The translations under genes were made by a program, and so were the position numbers. Shown here in pieces: positions 45,591 through 54,650 of a stretch of 64,000 bases of DNA. Under the pieces are notes generated by a model, which was not told where the DNA came from, searched no databases, and worked only from the letters and a program-made list of their open reading frames with translations. The DNA is from Parvularcula mediterranea (GTDB lineage Bacteria > Pseudomonadota > Alphaproteobacteria > Caulobacterales > Parvularculaceae): positions 858,501 through 922,500 of the forward strand of contig NZ_JABFCX010000002.1 of NCBI RefSeq assembly GCF_013085255.1. The letters are read 5' to 3'. Each line of letters opens with the position of its first letter. Within the stretch, counting starts at the first letter, position 1.

Positions 45591-46260
45591 GGACGCAAAA
45601 GACCTGATCCGCAACCGAGACGATGTCCTCGCCGCTATCGCAAAGGCCGCCGAGGAGGCTGGCCGCGAGCCCGGCGACGTGACGCTCACTGCCGTATCGA
45701 AGACCTTTGACGCCGAGACGATCCGCCCGCTCCTCGAAGGAGGGCACCGGGTCTTTGGCGAGAACCGTGTGCAGGAAAGCCTGGAGAAATGGCCGGGCCT
45801 GCGGGAGAGCTTTCCTGATCTCGAGCTGAGGCTCATCGGCCCCCTTCAGTCGAACAAGGCCGGCGATGCCGTGGCGCTTTTCGACGTCATCGAGACCGTC
45901 GATCGCCCGAAGATCGCAAAGGCTCTGGCCAAAGAGATGGAGGCGCAGGGCCGCAAGCTCCCCGTCTTCATTCAGGTGAATACCGGCGAAGAGCCCCAAA
46001 AGGCGGGGGTTGCTCCCTCTGAAACCGAGGACTTCTTCAGGGTCTGCCGCGACGAGCATGGTCTCGACGTGCGGGGCCTGATGGCGATCCCGCCAGCGGA
46101 TGCCGTGCCGGCGCCGCACTTTGCGCTCCTCAAACGACTGGCAGACCGACTTGGCCTTCCTGAGGTCAGCATGGGCATGTCCGGCGACTATGAAGCAGCC
46201 GTCTCACTCGGCGCGACCCGTGTTCGGGTCGGCAGCGGCATCTTCGGCGCGCGGGGATGA
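45589..46260 (+). CDS. yggS: YggS family PLP homeostasis protein
   Basis: A 223-residue PLP-binding protein (PLPBP/YggS). The PLP lysine is in VTLTAVSKTFDAE, followed by RVFGENRVQES, LRLIGPLQSNKAG, PVFIQVNTGEEPQKAG, RGLMAIPP, and SMGMSGDYEAAVSLGATRVRVGSGIFG, all canonical. It buffers free PLP and has no known catalytic role. ATG 45589 begins the family N-terminus; the frame is open to 45397, but that part is antisense to the thiE-like gene. The two start codons interlock. Confidence 0.96.
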   Translation: MDAKDLIRNRDDVLAAIAKAAEEAGREPGDVTLTAVSKTFDAETIRPLLEGGHRVFGENRVQESLEKWPGLRESFPDLELRLIGPLQSNKAGDAVALFDVIETVDRPKIAKALAKEMEAQGRKLPVFIQVNTGEEPQKAGVAPSETEDFFRVCRDEHGLDVRGLMAIPPADAVPAPHFALLKRLADRLGLPEVSMGMSGDYEAAVSLGATRVRVGSGIFGARG

Positions 46261-46302
46261 GCCTTCCCCCTGAGGCCTCTGCATAAATCGCGGGAGTGCC
46301 TT

Positions 46303-46328
46303 GGAACTCTTTCCAAACTTTCGGCGTT
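46303..46328 (+). promoter_or_regulatory. EcfG-type general stress promoter upstream of the OmpR-type regulator
   Basis: GGAAC at 46303-46307, 17 bases, CGTT at 46325-46328: a perfect match to GGAAC-N16/17-CGTT. Because GTTCC follows, the site is an imperfect palindrome and its other strand reads GGAAC-N17-AGTT. The next start codon is at 46494, implying a leader of about 155 bases. Confidence 0.6.
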
Positions 46329-46493
46329 CCATCATCAACAGACGGTGAGCGCCGGATTGTGATCGCGCGACTCAACGCCTGAAGGGTTCCATTGCCTCTG
46401 TTGCAAAGTTCCCGAAGCGTTTAGGGTCTCCCGGATTCACGCCGGGGACCGATCACCAAGAGTCGGCCCGCATCAGTTCGGGGGAAGTGAGGA

Positions 46494-47204
46494 ATGATGT
46501 CGAGAGCTGCCAAGGTTCTTCTGGTTGAGGACGATGAGCTCCTCTGCAGCCATCTCGAGGAGCAGTTCTCCTCACACAGTGAGTTTCAGCTTTCCGTGGC
46601 CCGGAGCGGGCAGGAAGCGATCGACCGCCTGACGGACGAACAACATATCGACCTTGTGCTGCTCGATATCGGCCTTCCGGACATGGATGGCCGGGATGCC
46701 TGCAAGAAGCTGCGTGAGAAGGGCTTCAAGTCCCCCATCATCATGTTGACGGGTTCCGATGGCGATGACGACGTCATCAATGGCCTTGATTCAGGCGCCA
46801 ATGATTATGTCACCAAGCCCTTCAAGTTCGCCGTGCTCCTCGCCCGCCTGCGCGCGCACCTGAGGAGCCATGAGCAGTCCGAGGACGCCGTCTTCAAGAT
46901 CGGCCCCTACGAGTTCAAACCGGCCGTCAAGATGCTGGTCGATACCGAGGACAAGAAGATCAAGCTTACCGAGAAAGAGAGCTCGATCCTCAAATATCTC
47001 TACCGCGCTGGTGGCCAGCCGGTGAGCCGCGACATCCTCCTCAACGAGGTCTGGGGCTACAATTCAGGTGTGACGACCCACACGCTGGAAACCCATGTCT
47101 ACCGCCTGCGCCAGAAGATCGAACCGCGGCCCGGCGAGAACGCGCTGCTCCTCACCGAAAGCGGCGGCTACCGCCTCGCCCTCGAAGAGACGAACTTCGC
47201 CTGA
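46494..47204 (+). CDS. OmpR-family response regulator (possibly CenR-like)
   Basis: A 236-residue two-component regulator. The receiver has the acidic pair in LLVEDDELL, phospho-acceptor Asp58 in LVLLDIGLPDMDG, Thr86 in MLTGSDG and Lys108 in VTKPF. The C-terminal winged helix (~138-230) has LTEKESSILKYLYRAGGQPVSRDILLNEVWGYN in parts and THTLETHVYRLRQKIE. The HTLETHxYRLRQKIE wording is typical of alphaproteobacterial regulators such as CenR, an envelope regulator; this assignment is tentative. No kinase gene is adjacent. The leader of about 230 bases contains a perfect EcfG promoter. GTGAGGA precedes the start. Confidence 0.92.
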   Translation: MMSRAAKVLLVEDDELLCSHLEEQFSSHSEFQLSVARSGQEAIDRLTDEQHIDLVLLDIGLPDMDGRDACKKLREKGFKSPIIMLTGSDGDDDVINGLDSGANDYVTKPFKFAVLLARLRAHLRSHEQSEDAVFKIGPYEFKPAVKMLVDTEDKKIKLTEKESSILKYLYRAGGQPVSRDILLNEVWGYNSGVTTHTLETHVYRLRQKIEPRPGENALLLTESGGYRLALEETNFA

Positions 47205-47277
47205 CCTGACTGCGCACAAGTCTTGAGCCCTGGTGCCCGCCCTTCCATGAGAGGGGCGGCAACACAGGGAGGGCGCC

Positions 47278-47625
47278 ATGTCCGCACCCATCGTCTTTTT
47301 CGATATTGCAGGCCCCGATGAGGGCGCACTCAGGGCTTTCTACGAGAAAGTCTTTGGTTGGCCCTGCGGACAGCCGGGCAATTTCATGCCGGGCAATGCG
47401 CCCAAGCTCGACGGGACGATCCGGCAGGATCCTGCCGACAAGATGCTCTATGTCGGCGTGCCCGATGTCACGAAAACCCTTGAGCTGATCGAAGCCGAAG
47501 GCGGCAAGATCGACGTGCCGCGCTTCGAGGTGCCGGGTACGGTCGTGCTTGGCCTCTTCTCGGACCCGGCGGGTAACCGCAAGGGCCTTGTCGAACTCGA
47601 CGGTGACGAGCCGAAGATTCCCTAA
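47278..47625 (+). CDS. VOC family protein
   Basis: A 115-residue glyoxalase-fold protein: MSAPIVFFDIAGPDEGALRAFYEKVFGWPCGQPG is the usual single-VOC-module start, followed by MLYVGVPDVTKTLELIEAEGGKID and GLFSDPAGNRKGLVEL. The last segment corresponds to the FxDPxGN motif near the metal site. Substrate unknown. GGGAGGG precedes the ATG. Its stop overlaps by 4 bases with the convergent mscS-type gene. Confidence 0.92.
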   Translation: MSAPIVFFDIAGPDEGALRAFYEKVFGWPCGQPGNFMPGNAPKLDGTIRQDPADKMLYVGVPDVTKTLELIEAEGGKIDVPRFEVPGTVVLGLFSDPAGNRKGLVELDGDEPKIP

Positions 47626-49196
47626 GCCTCCGAAGGCCCCTTCGCCATGAAGTCGACGTCCGAGGAGCGGATGTGGAGGTCGCGCTGGGGGAACGGAATC
47701 TCGATGTTCTCTTCGCGGAAGGCTTCCCAAATCTTGAAGAGGATCTCCGAGCGGACGTTGGCGATCCCGTTGGGCGGATCGGTGATCCAGAACCTCAGGT
47801 CGAAGTTCACCGAGTTGTCGCCATACTCCATCATGTTGCAGACGGGCTTCGGCGTCTGCTGCACCCGCGGCGTCGAAAGGGCTGCCTCGACGGCGATCTC
47901 CTGCACCCGGCGCATGTCGGGGGTCGAGTAAGAGACTCCGAACGGCGCGTGGCAGCGGACATTCTTGTCATTGTGGGACCAATTGACGACGCCCTCTTCT
48001 ATGAACTGGGCGTTGGGGATCAGGTGCTCCGTTCCGTCCCTTGTCCTGATCGAGACGTAGCGGCTCTTCATTTCGGTGATCCAGCCAAACGTGTCACCGA
48101 TCTGGATCGTGTCGCCTGGCTTGATCGACTTGTCCGCAAGGAGGGTGAAGCCAGCGAGGAAGTTGCCGATGATCTTCTGGAGCCCAAGGCCGATGCCGAG
48201 GCCGACGGCACCTGAGAAGATCGCGAGGCTGGCGAGGTTGAAACCGATCAGCTGCAGCGCGATGACGAGCGCGATCACCGGCGTGATGAAGTTGATGATC
48301 TTAGCGATCAGCGCCTTCAGCGACGGGTTGATCTCGTCGGTCTCCTGCACCCGGTTGACCACGAGGCCGGAGACGAGCCCTGCCAGCTGCATGAAGATCG
48401 CGAAGATGACGCCCGCTCGGAGGACGTCGTAGAGCGTCAGCTCTACCGCGCCCCTGTCTTCCGTCGCCGGAGAAATCGTCAGGCTGACCGTCTGCATCCA
48501 GGTGAAGACATCGCCGAGAACGCCGAAGGCATCGAGGGCCGCGATCGGCCAGGCGACATAGAAGGCGACCTTCGACCAGAAGGGCGAGCGGATCGCGAGG
48601 GTAACGAGCCTGACCACGATCCATGCAGCGAGGAGCGACTGGGCCGCGTCGACGAACTGGTCCGCCTTGCCCATGCCGTCTTCGAGGATGGCAGCGAATA
48701 TGGTCAGGGCGAGGAATGCCGCGATTGGCGTGGCGAGCGTTGCGACGGCCATCGCCAGTCGTTGGGGCAGCCCCTGGGGCAAGCGCTTCTGCAGATGGCG
48801 CTGGATGAAATCCTTGAGCCGGGGACCGAACATGATCGCCGGGATGATCGCGCCGAAGACCAGACCCAGCTGGATCAGCGAGTTTATCGTGAGGAGGTCG
48901 GTCCGGACCCAGTTGATGACGTCGCCGAGGACGCGCTGCGCCATGCCGACGTCGACAAGTTCGGCCAGTGCGGAGCCTTCCTCGACAGGTTCCTGCGCCC
49001 TCGAGACCAGCTCCTCAGCCTTTTCGTTGGTGGCGTCGACAAGGCTCACCGGCTCTTTGTCCTGCGGCGACCCGTCCGCCTGAGCTTCGGGCCCGGCGGC
49101 AGCGGTCCCGCCCTGGGAGTCGTCCGCAGGCTCAGGCTTTTCGCTGGGCACGGGGGCTTGGTCGCTCTGGTTCTGTTCCTGCACGAAGGGACGCAA
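47622..49196 (-). CDS. Mechanosensitive ion channel (MscS family)
   Basis: A 524-residue channel protein. An acidic, disordered N-terminal ~75 residues (Glu/Gln/Pro-rich) precede about five membrane segments (~97-117, 143-165, 188-204, 212-228, 265-290). The MscS core follows: pore helix FSGAVGLGIGLGLQKIIGNFLAGF, then GDTIQIGDTFGWITEMKSRYVSIRTRDGTEHLIPN, the standard beta domain, and a C-terminal alpha/beta domain with IEIPFPQRDLHI. It releases solutes on hypo-osmotic shock. The start is TTG 49196 with AGAGAG upstream; GTG 49184 is an alternative. Confidence 0.94.
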   Translation of the reverse strand: MRPFVQEQNQSDQAPVPSEKPEPADDSQGGTAAAGPEAQADGSPQDKEPVSLVDATNEKAEELVSRAQEPVEEGSALAELVDVGMAQRVLGDVINWVRTDLLTINSLIQLGLVFGAIIPAIMFGPRLKDFIQRHLQKRLPQGLPQRLAMAVATLATPIAAFLALTIFAAILEDGMGKADQFVDAAQSLLAAWIVVRLVTLAIRSPFWSKVAFYVAWPIAALDAFGVLGDVFTWMQTVSLTISPATEDRGAVELTLYDVLRAGVIFAIFMQLAGLVSGLVVNRVQETDEINPSLKALIAKIINFITPVIALVIALQLIGFNLASLAIFSGAVGLGIGLGLQKIIGNFLAGFTLLADKSIKPGDTIQIGDTFGWITEMKSRYVSIRTRDGTEHLIPNAQFIEEGVVNWSHNDKNVRCHAPFGVSYSTPDMRRVQEIAVEAALSTPRVQQTPKPVCNMMEYGDNSVNFDLRFWITDPPNGIANVRSEILFKIWEAFREENIEIPFPQRDLHIRSSDVDFMAKGPSEA

Positions 49197-49243
49197 TTCT
49201 CTCTGACTTGGGAGGGTTCCCTAGAGAGAAAGTTCGCGCAGCG

Positions 49244-49255
49244 CCAACCGGTTGG
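49244..49255. repeat. Perfect 12-base palindrome in the mscS/TspO-like intergenic region
   Basis: CCAACCGGTTGG, flanked by GCG on the left and AGCGC on the right. It lies 48 bases upstream of the mscS-type start in a 185-base divergent region, a place where an operator would be expected. Confidence 0.4.
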
Positions 49256-49381
49256 AGCGCGAGAAACATCCGGCCACGATCACAGGGCGGAGAGCGACGA
49301 GCCGCGAAGGTCCCGGATGGACGCGACATGCGGCAAGGAGACCCTATTTCCTCTCACAAGAAAGACCTGACAGGCCGAGTC

Positions 49382-50131
49382 ATGACCCATCTGCGTAGCC
49401 TCATCGTTTTGCTCCTCGCCGTCGCGCAGATGGTGATCGGGTTCTTCCCCGGCCTCCTCGGCGCGGGGAGCGATGTCGGTGCCATGGTCGAGCCCTACAG
49501 AACACCGCTGGTCCCCGCCGGATGGGCGTTCGCGATCTGGGGCCTTCTCTATATCGGCTGCCTCGTCTTTGCGGTGTTTCACCTGATGAACAGGCGTGAC
49601 GCTTGCGTTGCCAGGGTGGGGTGGCTGGCGGCGCTCAGCTTTCTCGGCACGACCCTCTGGGTGCCTCATCAGCTCACCTACGGGCCCGGCTGGGCCAGCT
49701 TCATCGGGCTCGAATGGATCCTGCTGACGAACCTAGCCGCGACCTTCGCAATCAGGCTCGACCCAAGGCGCGGAGCGTTCCGCGGGCTCGCCTATGGCGC
49801 GATCATCGCCCTTGCCGGTTGGATCACCGTTGCCTCGCCAGCGGGGCTTTCCCTCGCCCTGGTCTATGAGAACGGCTGGGACCTGGGCGATGACAGGACA
49901 GGGGCCGTCTTCCCGATCCTTCTTGCATGGCTGCCCATCGCGTGGGGGCTGACCTGGCTCATCAGAAGCTGGTTCTATGTCGTGCCCATCATGTGGGGCC
50001 TGTTCGGTGTCGCCATGGCGAACCAGGCCGAGCAGCAGTTCTTCATCGGCGTCCTCGCCCTCGCGACGAGTTTCGCAGGCCTTACCCTCTTCGCGCGCAA
50101 GCACCGGGTCCGCGGCCCAGAGGTGGCATGA
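49382..50131 (+). CDS. TspO/MBR-related multi-pass membrane protein
   Basis: A 249-residue membrane protein with about seven hydrophobic segments. The segment [22 protein letters not shown] is the characteristic second-helix region of TspO-related proteins (TPAGxAFxIWxxIY), and Trp residues are frequent. TspO itself is ~160 residues with five helices, so this belongs to the longer TspO-like group. These proteins may bind porphyrins or sense tetrapyrroles; function here is unknown. The start ATG 49382 is chosen as the first with a good helix start. It lies upstream of miaB (31-base gap), possibly the same transcript. Confidence 0.65.
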   Translation: MTHLRSLIVLLLAVAQMVIGFFPGLLGAGSDVGAMVEPYRTPLVPAGWAFAIWGLLYIGCLVFAVFHLMNRRDACVARVGWLAALSFLGTTLWVPHQLTYGPGWASFIGLEWILLTNLAATFAIRLDPRRGAFRGLAYGAIIALAGWITVASPAGLSLALVYENGWDLGDDRTGAVFPILLAWLPIAWGLTWLIRSWFYVVPIMWGLFGVAMANQAEQQFFIGVLALATSFAGLTLFARKHRVRGPEVA

Positions 50132-50162
50132 CAGGCCCCGCCCCTTTTGTTATGGGCCGCCG

Positions 50163-51521
50163 GTGAGCACGACTGAAAAATCCCCCAAGAAACGCGTCCA
50201 TGTGAAGACATGGGGCTGTCAGATGAACGTCTATGACAGCGAGCGCATGAGCGGCCTCCTCAAACCTCTCGGCTATGAAGCCGCGGAGACGCCTGAGGAT
50301 GCCGACCTCGTCATCCTCAACACCTGCCATATCCGCGAGAAGGCGGCGGAGAAGGTCTATTCCGAGCTTGGCCGTCTGAAGGACGTCAAAGCCCGGGGCG
50401 GCACGATCGCGGTCGCAGGGTGCGTGGCCCAGGCCGAGGGCGCGGAAATGCGCGAGCGCGCACCGCAGATCGACTTCGTCATCGGCCCGCAAAGCTACCA
50501 CAAGCTGCCCGAGATCGTCGCCAAGACCGCCCGCCAGACAGGCGAACGTCTCTACACGGACTTCGATGTCGAGGAGAAGTTTGACCGCCTCGCCGAGGGC
50601 CGCGAAGCTGAAGGCTACTCCGCCTTTGTCACCGTGCAGGAGGGTTGCGACAAATTTTGCACCTTCTGCGTTGTTCCGTATACCCGCGGCGCAGAAGTCT
50701 CGCGCTCTGCTGATGCGATCACGCTCGAATGCCGCCAGCTGGTCCAGCAGGGCGTTCGTGAGGTCACCCTCCTCGGCCAGAACGTCAATGCCTGGCACGG
50801 CAAGGCGCCATCGGGCGATGGCCGTGACGAGTGGGGCCTTGGCGAGCTGATCCGGCACCTGGCAAGGATCGACGGGCTCGACCGCATCCGCTTTACGACC
50901 TCGCACCCCAAGGACATGGATGATGGGCTCCTCGAAGCTTTCGGCGAAGAGCCGAAGCTCATGCCCTACCTCCACCTGCCCGTGCAGGCGGGGAACGACC
51001 GTGTGCTGAAGGCCATGAACCGTGCGCATACGGCGGAAAGCTATATCCGCCAGATCGAGAAGGTCCGCGCGGCGCGTCCCGACATCGCGATCTCCGGCGA
51101 CATGATCGTCGGCTTCCCCGGCGAGGATGAGGCCGCCTTCGAAGACACGATGGCCCTCGTCCGCGACGTGAACTACGCGAGCTGCTTCAGCTTCAAATAT
51201 TCCCGCCGCCCCGGCACCCCCGGCGCGACCATGCCCAAGCAGGTGGCCGAGGACATCAAGAACGAGCGCCTCCAGCGGCTGCAGGCCCTCCTCAACGAAC
51301 AGCGCCACGCCTTTGACCAGGCGCAGGTCGGCCGGACGCTCCCGGTGTTGTTCGAGAAGGCAGGCCGCCTCGAAGGCCAGCTCGTCGGCAAGTCGCCCTA
51401 TCTCCAGTCCGTGCACGTCATCGCCCCCGGAGCGACGCTCGGCCAGATCGTCCCGGTGCGGATCGAAGAACGTGGTCCGAACAGCCTGAAAGGGGTTCTT
51501 GGCCAAGGCGCCGATGACTAG
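50163..51521 (+). CDS. miaB: tRNA-2-methylthio-N6-dimethylallyladenosine synthase MiaB
   Basis: A 452-residue radical SAM methylthiotransferase. The N-terminal UPF0004 domain has cysteines in [24 protein letters not shown] and [10 protein letters not shown], the auxiliary [4Fe-4S] ligands. The radical SAM triad is [17 protein letters not shown]-terminal TRAM domain ([24 protein letters not shown]) follows. It methylthiolates i6A37 in tRNAs. The start is GTG 50163; no better in-frame ATG lies near. In Alphaproteobacteria miaB commonly precedes phoH; here a DUF2314/DUF2185 gene lies between and overlaps the miaB end by 8 bases. Confidence 0.97.
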   Translation: MSTTEKSPKKRVHVKTWGCQMNVYDSERMSGLLKPLGYEAAETPEDADLVILNTCHIREKAAEKVYSELGRLKDVKARGGTIAVAGCVAQAEGAEMRERAPQIDFVIGPQSYHKLPEIVAKTARQTGERLYTDFDVEEKFDRLAEGREAEGYSAFVTVQEGCDKFCTFCVVPYTRGAEVSRSADAITLECRQLVQQGVREVTLLGQNVNAWHGKAPSGDGRDEWGLGELIRHLARIDGLDRIRFTTSHPKDMDDGLLEAFGEEPKLMPYLHLPVQAGNDRVLKAMNRAHTAESYIRQIEKVRAARPDIAISGDMIVGFPGEDEAAFEDTMALVRDVNYASCFSFKYSRRPGTPGATMPKQVAEDIKNERLQRLQALLNEQRHAFDQAQVGRTLPVLFEKAGRLEGQLVGKSPYLQSVHVIAPGATLGQIVPVRIEERGPNSLKGVLGQGADD

Positions 51522-52158
51522 CTCGCGACCCCTGAATGATCCTCGGCCTATCCAACAGGAAGCGCCCTATACGTTTTTTCTGCCGAGTGCGGAGAGTTTG
51601 GCGAAGGTCGGCGTCGGCGACCGGGTCCAGCTAATCTTCCCGCCGATTGAACCAGACGGCGAGGTTCCCACGGAACGCATGTGGGTGAAGGTTACGGCCA
51701 GAAGCGGCGCTGATCTTGAGGGAGTCTTAGACAATAATCCCGACAAGCTCGTGAGCGTCTCTTTCGGTGATGCCATTGGCTTCAGCGAATGGCATATCAT
51801 CTCCGTTATGTACGCTGACGGTGAACAGGCCCCATTGCAGGGGCAGTCCGACTCATACTTCAAACTCTGCCTCGTCGACTCCTGTGTGCTCGACGGCTCA
51901 AAGCTCATTCATTTTCTGTACCGTGAGGAACCGGATCAGGATTTTACGACGCGTCGAGCCGTAGACAGTGGGTGGCGCATCCGCGGAGACTACCGTGACG
52001 AGAGCGATGATGAAATTGATCAGCGTGAAGCTCAAATCGTCGCGTTAGGAAGGGTTCTGAATCGGGACGATACTTGGCTGGAGCTGATCAACGAACCAAT
52101 CGGTGCCCGCTTCATCAGAGATTGGGAACGGAACACTTTTGTGCCGGAAGGTACATGA
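51514..52158 (+). CDS. DUF2314 plus DUF2185 (Imm33-like) protein
   Basis: A 214-residue soluble protein with two pattern-recognised modules. The first (~10-95) is DUF2314-like: [23 protein letters not shown], with [15 protein letters not shown]. The second (~110-205) is DUF2185/Imm33-like: [23 protein letters not shown] and [19 protein letters not shown]2185 domains occur in polymorphic-toxin immunity proteins, but lone genes exist. The coding sequence is less GC-rich with more A/T-ending codons than its neighbours, hinting at later acquisition. It overlaps the miaB stop by 8 bases and sits inside the conserved miaB-phoH block. No toxin gene is adjacent. Confidence 0.75.
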   Translation: MTSSRPLNDPRPIQQEAPYTFFLPSAESLAKVGVGDRVQLIFPPIEPDGEVPTERMWVKVTARSGADLEGVLDNNPDKLVSVSFGDAIGFSEWHIISVMYADGEQAPLQGQSDSYFKLCLVDSCVLDGSKLIHFLYREEPDQDFTTRRAVDSGWRIRGDYRDESDDEIDQREAQIVALGRVLNRDDTWLELINEPIGARFIRDWERNTFVPEGT

Positions 52159-52170
52159 TGGGAGAAAGCA

Positions 52171-53139
52171 GTGACCGCCAGCGACACCCTCGCCTTTGAC
52201 GACGCTAATCTCGTCCGTGACCTTTGCGGGCCGACGGATGCGCACCTGACGCTGATCGAGAACGCGCTCGGCGTCAGGCTTGATCCGCGCGGGAACGAAA
52301 TCACGATCAATGGCGGCGACCATGCGCGGCTGCAGGCGAAGGCGGTGCTGGAGCAGCTCTATATCCGGCTTGAGAATAGCCAGACCGTGACCCTCGCCGA
52401 TGTCGAGGGGCTGTTGCGTATCGAACGCTCCCCCACCCCCGTTCGCGCCAAGCGAGAGGCTACAGGCCAGGCGCTGGTCCTCCCCAGACGGACGATTGCG
52501 CCGCGCTCGGCATCGCAGGGCCAGTTCATGCGCCAGTTGGCGGAGGATGAGCTTGTCTTTGGCGTGGGGCCAGCGGGTACGGGCAAGACCTATCTCGCGG
52601 TGGCCAACGCGGCGTCGATGCTGGTCTCGGGGCAGGTGGAGAAGGTCATCCTGTCGCGGCCCGCTGTTGAGGCAGGCGAGCGGATTGGCTTCCTGCCGGG
52701 CGATGAGAAGGAGAAGATGGATCCCTATCTCCGCCCTCTCTACGACGCGCTTTACGATTGTCTGCATACCGACTTTGTCGACCGGAAGATTGCGGCCAAG
52801 GAAATCGAGATCGCGCCCCTCGCCTTCATGCGTGGCCGGACGCTGACCCGTTCTGCTGTCATTCTTGACGAGGCCCAAAACGCCACCATCGCTCAGATGA
52901 AGATGTTCCTGACCCGCCTCGGCGAGAACTCGCGTATGTGCATCACGGGCGACCCATCCCAGACGGATCTTCCAGATCCGCGCCAGTCAGGGCTCGCAGA
53001 TGCCCTCAGCCTGCTGACGAAGATTGATGGTGTATCGGTGACCCGGTTCACTGGAGATGACGTCGTCAGGCACAGGCTCGTCGGTGAGATCGTCAGGGCC
53101 TATGATGCGCGCGACGCGGTGCGGGTCCCCGGCGCCTGA
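52171..53139 (+). CDS. PhoH family ATPase
   Basis: A 322-residue PhoH-like protein with a KH-like N-terminal half (NLVRDLCGPTDAHLTLIENALGVRLDPRGNEI in parts) and a P-loop domain. Walker A is GPAGTGKTYLAVANA, Walker B is SAVILDEAQNAT, and the signature GDPSQTDLPDPRQSGLADAL is complete. PhoH/YbeZ is linked to RNA metabolism and works with YbeY in ribosome quality control. GTG 52171 has GGGAGAA upstream. In related genomes it lies directly between miaB and ybeY; here both junctions carry an inserted gene. Confidence 0.95.
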   Translation: MTASDTLAFDDANLVRDLCGPTDAHLTLIENALGVRLDPRGNEITINGGDHARLQAKAVLEQLYIRLENSQTVTLADVEGLLRIERSPTPVRAKREATGQALVLPRRTIAPRSASQGQFMRQLAEDELVFGVGPAGTGKTYLAVANAASMLVSGQVEKVILSRPAVEAGERIGFLPGDEKEKMDPYLRPLYDALYDCLHTDFVDRKIAAKEIEIAPLAFMRGRTLTRSAVILDEAQNATIAQMKMFLTRLGENSRMCITGDPSQTDLPDPRQSGLADALSLLTKIDGVSVTRFTGDDVVRHRLVGEIVRAYDARDAVRVPGA

Positions 53140-53203
53140 GCTGCGCTCTGCCCTTGCGCAGAAGCAGGCAAAGGCCGAGCCTTTCTCCAAAATGGAGGAT
53201 GCC

Positions 53204-54151
53204 ATGACCGACCAACGCCCGCTTGATGTGCCTTGGGACAGGAAGCCTGAACCCGAAGAGGTGATGCATACGGATGGCCTGAGCAGCAAGCGCGCCATCG
53301 TCACCGGCGGCTATTCAGGCATCGGTCTTGAGGCAGTGAAAGCCCTCGCCGGTCAAGGCGCCCAGATCATCGTTCCTGCGCGAAGCCGTCAGAAGGCGGA
53401 GGAAGCGCTGAGCGGGATCAAAGGTGTCACCGTCGCGGACATGGACCTTGCCGATATCGCCAGCGTCAGGAAGTTCGCTTCGGACATCGGCGGCCAGCCC
53501 CTCGACCTCCTCATCAACAATGCGGGGATCATGGTCCCGCCCCTCGAAAGAGTTGGCCCCGGGTGGGAAAGCCAGTTCGGCATCAACCATATGGGTCACT
53601 TCGCTCTGACGACGGAGCTTCTTCCTGCGCTCAGGAAAGCTGAGGCGCCGCGGGTCGTTGCCCTCTCCTCCCTCGCACACCGGAGGACCGGGATCATCTG
53701 GGATGACCCCCATTTTAACGACCGGCCCTATGACAAGTGGGAAGGGTACGGACAGTCCAAGACCGCCAACGCTCTCTTCGCCCGCGCGCTCGACCAGCGG
53801 GAGGAGAGCATCAGCGCTTACTCCGTGCACCCCGGCGGAATCATGACCGACTTGCAGCGTAACATGCCCAAGAAGGAGCAGATCGCCATGGGCTGGCTCA
53901 ACGAAGACGGCACCATTCCCGAAGCTGTCGCCGCCTTCTTCAAATCTCCTGCGCAGGGGACGGCCACGACCCTTTGGGCGGCGACCTCTCCGATGCTGGA
54001 AGGTCATGGCGGGGTCTATTGCGAGGATTGCAACATCGCGGCCCTCGCGCCGGATGATGACCAGGGGTTCTTCGGCGTCAGGAGCTGGGCCTGTTCGGAC
54101 GACGAGGCCGATAAACTCTGGCACCTCTCCGAAAAGCTGCTTGCAAGCTGA
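53204..54151 (+). CDS. Short-chain dehydrogenase/reductase (retinol dehydrogenase-like)
   Basis: A 315-residue SDR. NAD(P) motif [28 protein letters not shown] (NNAG), catalytic Ser in [12 protein letters not shown], and Tyr-x3-Lys in [13 protein letters not shown]. Mid-helix [18 protein letters not shown] is typical of the WWOX/retinol-dehydrogenase-like subfamily that acts on hydrophobic alcohols or ketones. ATG 53204 has GGAGGAT upstream; the frame extends upstream into phoH but this start matches homologues. It sits between phoH and ybeY, which are adjacent in most Alphaproteobacteria. Confidence 0.93.
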   Translation: MTDQRPLDVPWDRKPEPEEVMHTDGLSSKRAIVTGGYSGIGLEAVKALAGQGAQIIVPARSRQKAEEALSGIKGVTVADMDLADIASVRKFASDIGGQPLDLLINNAGIMVPPLERVGPGWESQFGINHMGHFALTTELLPALRKAEAPRVVALSSLAHRRTGIIWDDPHFNDRPYDKWEGYGQSKTANALFARALDQREESISAYSVHPGGIMTDLQRNMPKKEQIAMGWLNEDGTIPEAVAAFFKSPAQGTATTLWAATSPMLEGHGGVYCEDCNIAALAPDDDQGFFGVRSWACSDDEADKLWHLSEKLLAS

Positions 54152-54176
54152 CACCACTCCGGCGAGAGGCGCGCGG

Positions 54177-54650
54177 GTGAACATCGACATCATCATCGCG
54201 GACGAGGCCTGGGAGCAGCTGAGCCCCCAGGCCCTCGCCGACCGCAGCTTCTCCGCCGTCAGGGAAGAGACGGGCGACCCGGCCCTTGAGCGGGTGGTCT
54301 CGGCGCTTTTCACCTCAGACGCTGAAGTCCAAGCCCTCAACCTCGAGCACCGGGGCAAGGACAAGCCCACAAACGTGCTGTCCTTCCCTTCCGACGAAAT
54401 TCCCGGCCTGCCTGAAGAGCACCAGCCGCTCGGTGACCTGGCGCTCGCCTACGAGACCTGCGCTCACGAGGCGGAGGAAAAAGGGATCACTGCCGAAGCC
54501 CACACGACGCATCTTATCGTTCATGGTCTTTTGCATCTCCTCGGCTATGATCATATCTCGGAGGACGAGGCGGAGATCATGGAAGATCTCGAACGCCGAA
54601 TTCTCGCGCGTCTCGGGATCGGCGACCCCTATGCCGAACCGGGCCAGTGA
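54177..54650 (+). CDS. ybeY: Endoribonuclease YbeY
   Basis: A 157-residue metallo-RNase of the UPF0054 family. The zinc site H-x3-H-x5-H is seen in [15 protein letters not shown], and the family element [13 protein letters not shown] precedes it. It acts in 16S rRNA 3' maturation and 70S quality control. The start is GTG 54177, preceded by GAGAGG, and overlaps nothing. corC starts the base after its stop. Confidence 0.97.
   Translation: MNIDIIIADEAWEQLSPQALADRSFSAVREETGDPALERVVSALFTSDAEVQALNLEHRGKDKPTNVLSFPSDEIPGLPEEHQPLGDLALAYETCAHEAEEKGITAEAHTTHLIVHGLLHLLGYDHISEDEAEIMEDLERRILARLGIGDPYAEPGQ

Noticed and set aside
46261-46493. Small RNA gene in the leader of the response regulator
   Set aside because: The region has an EcfG promoter but I find no clear terminator hairpin within it, so a discrete sRNA cannot be supported.
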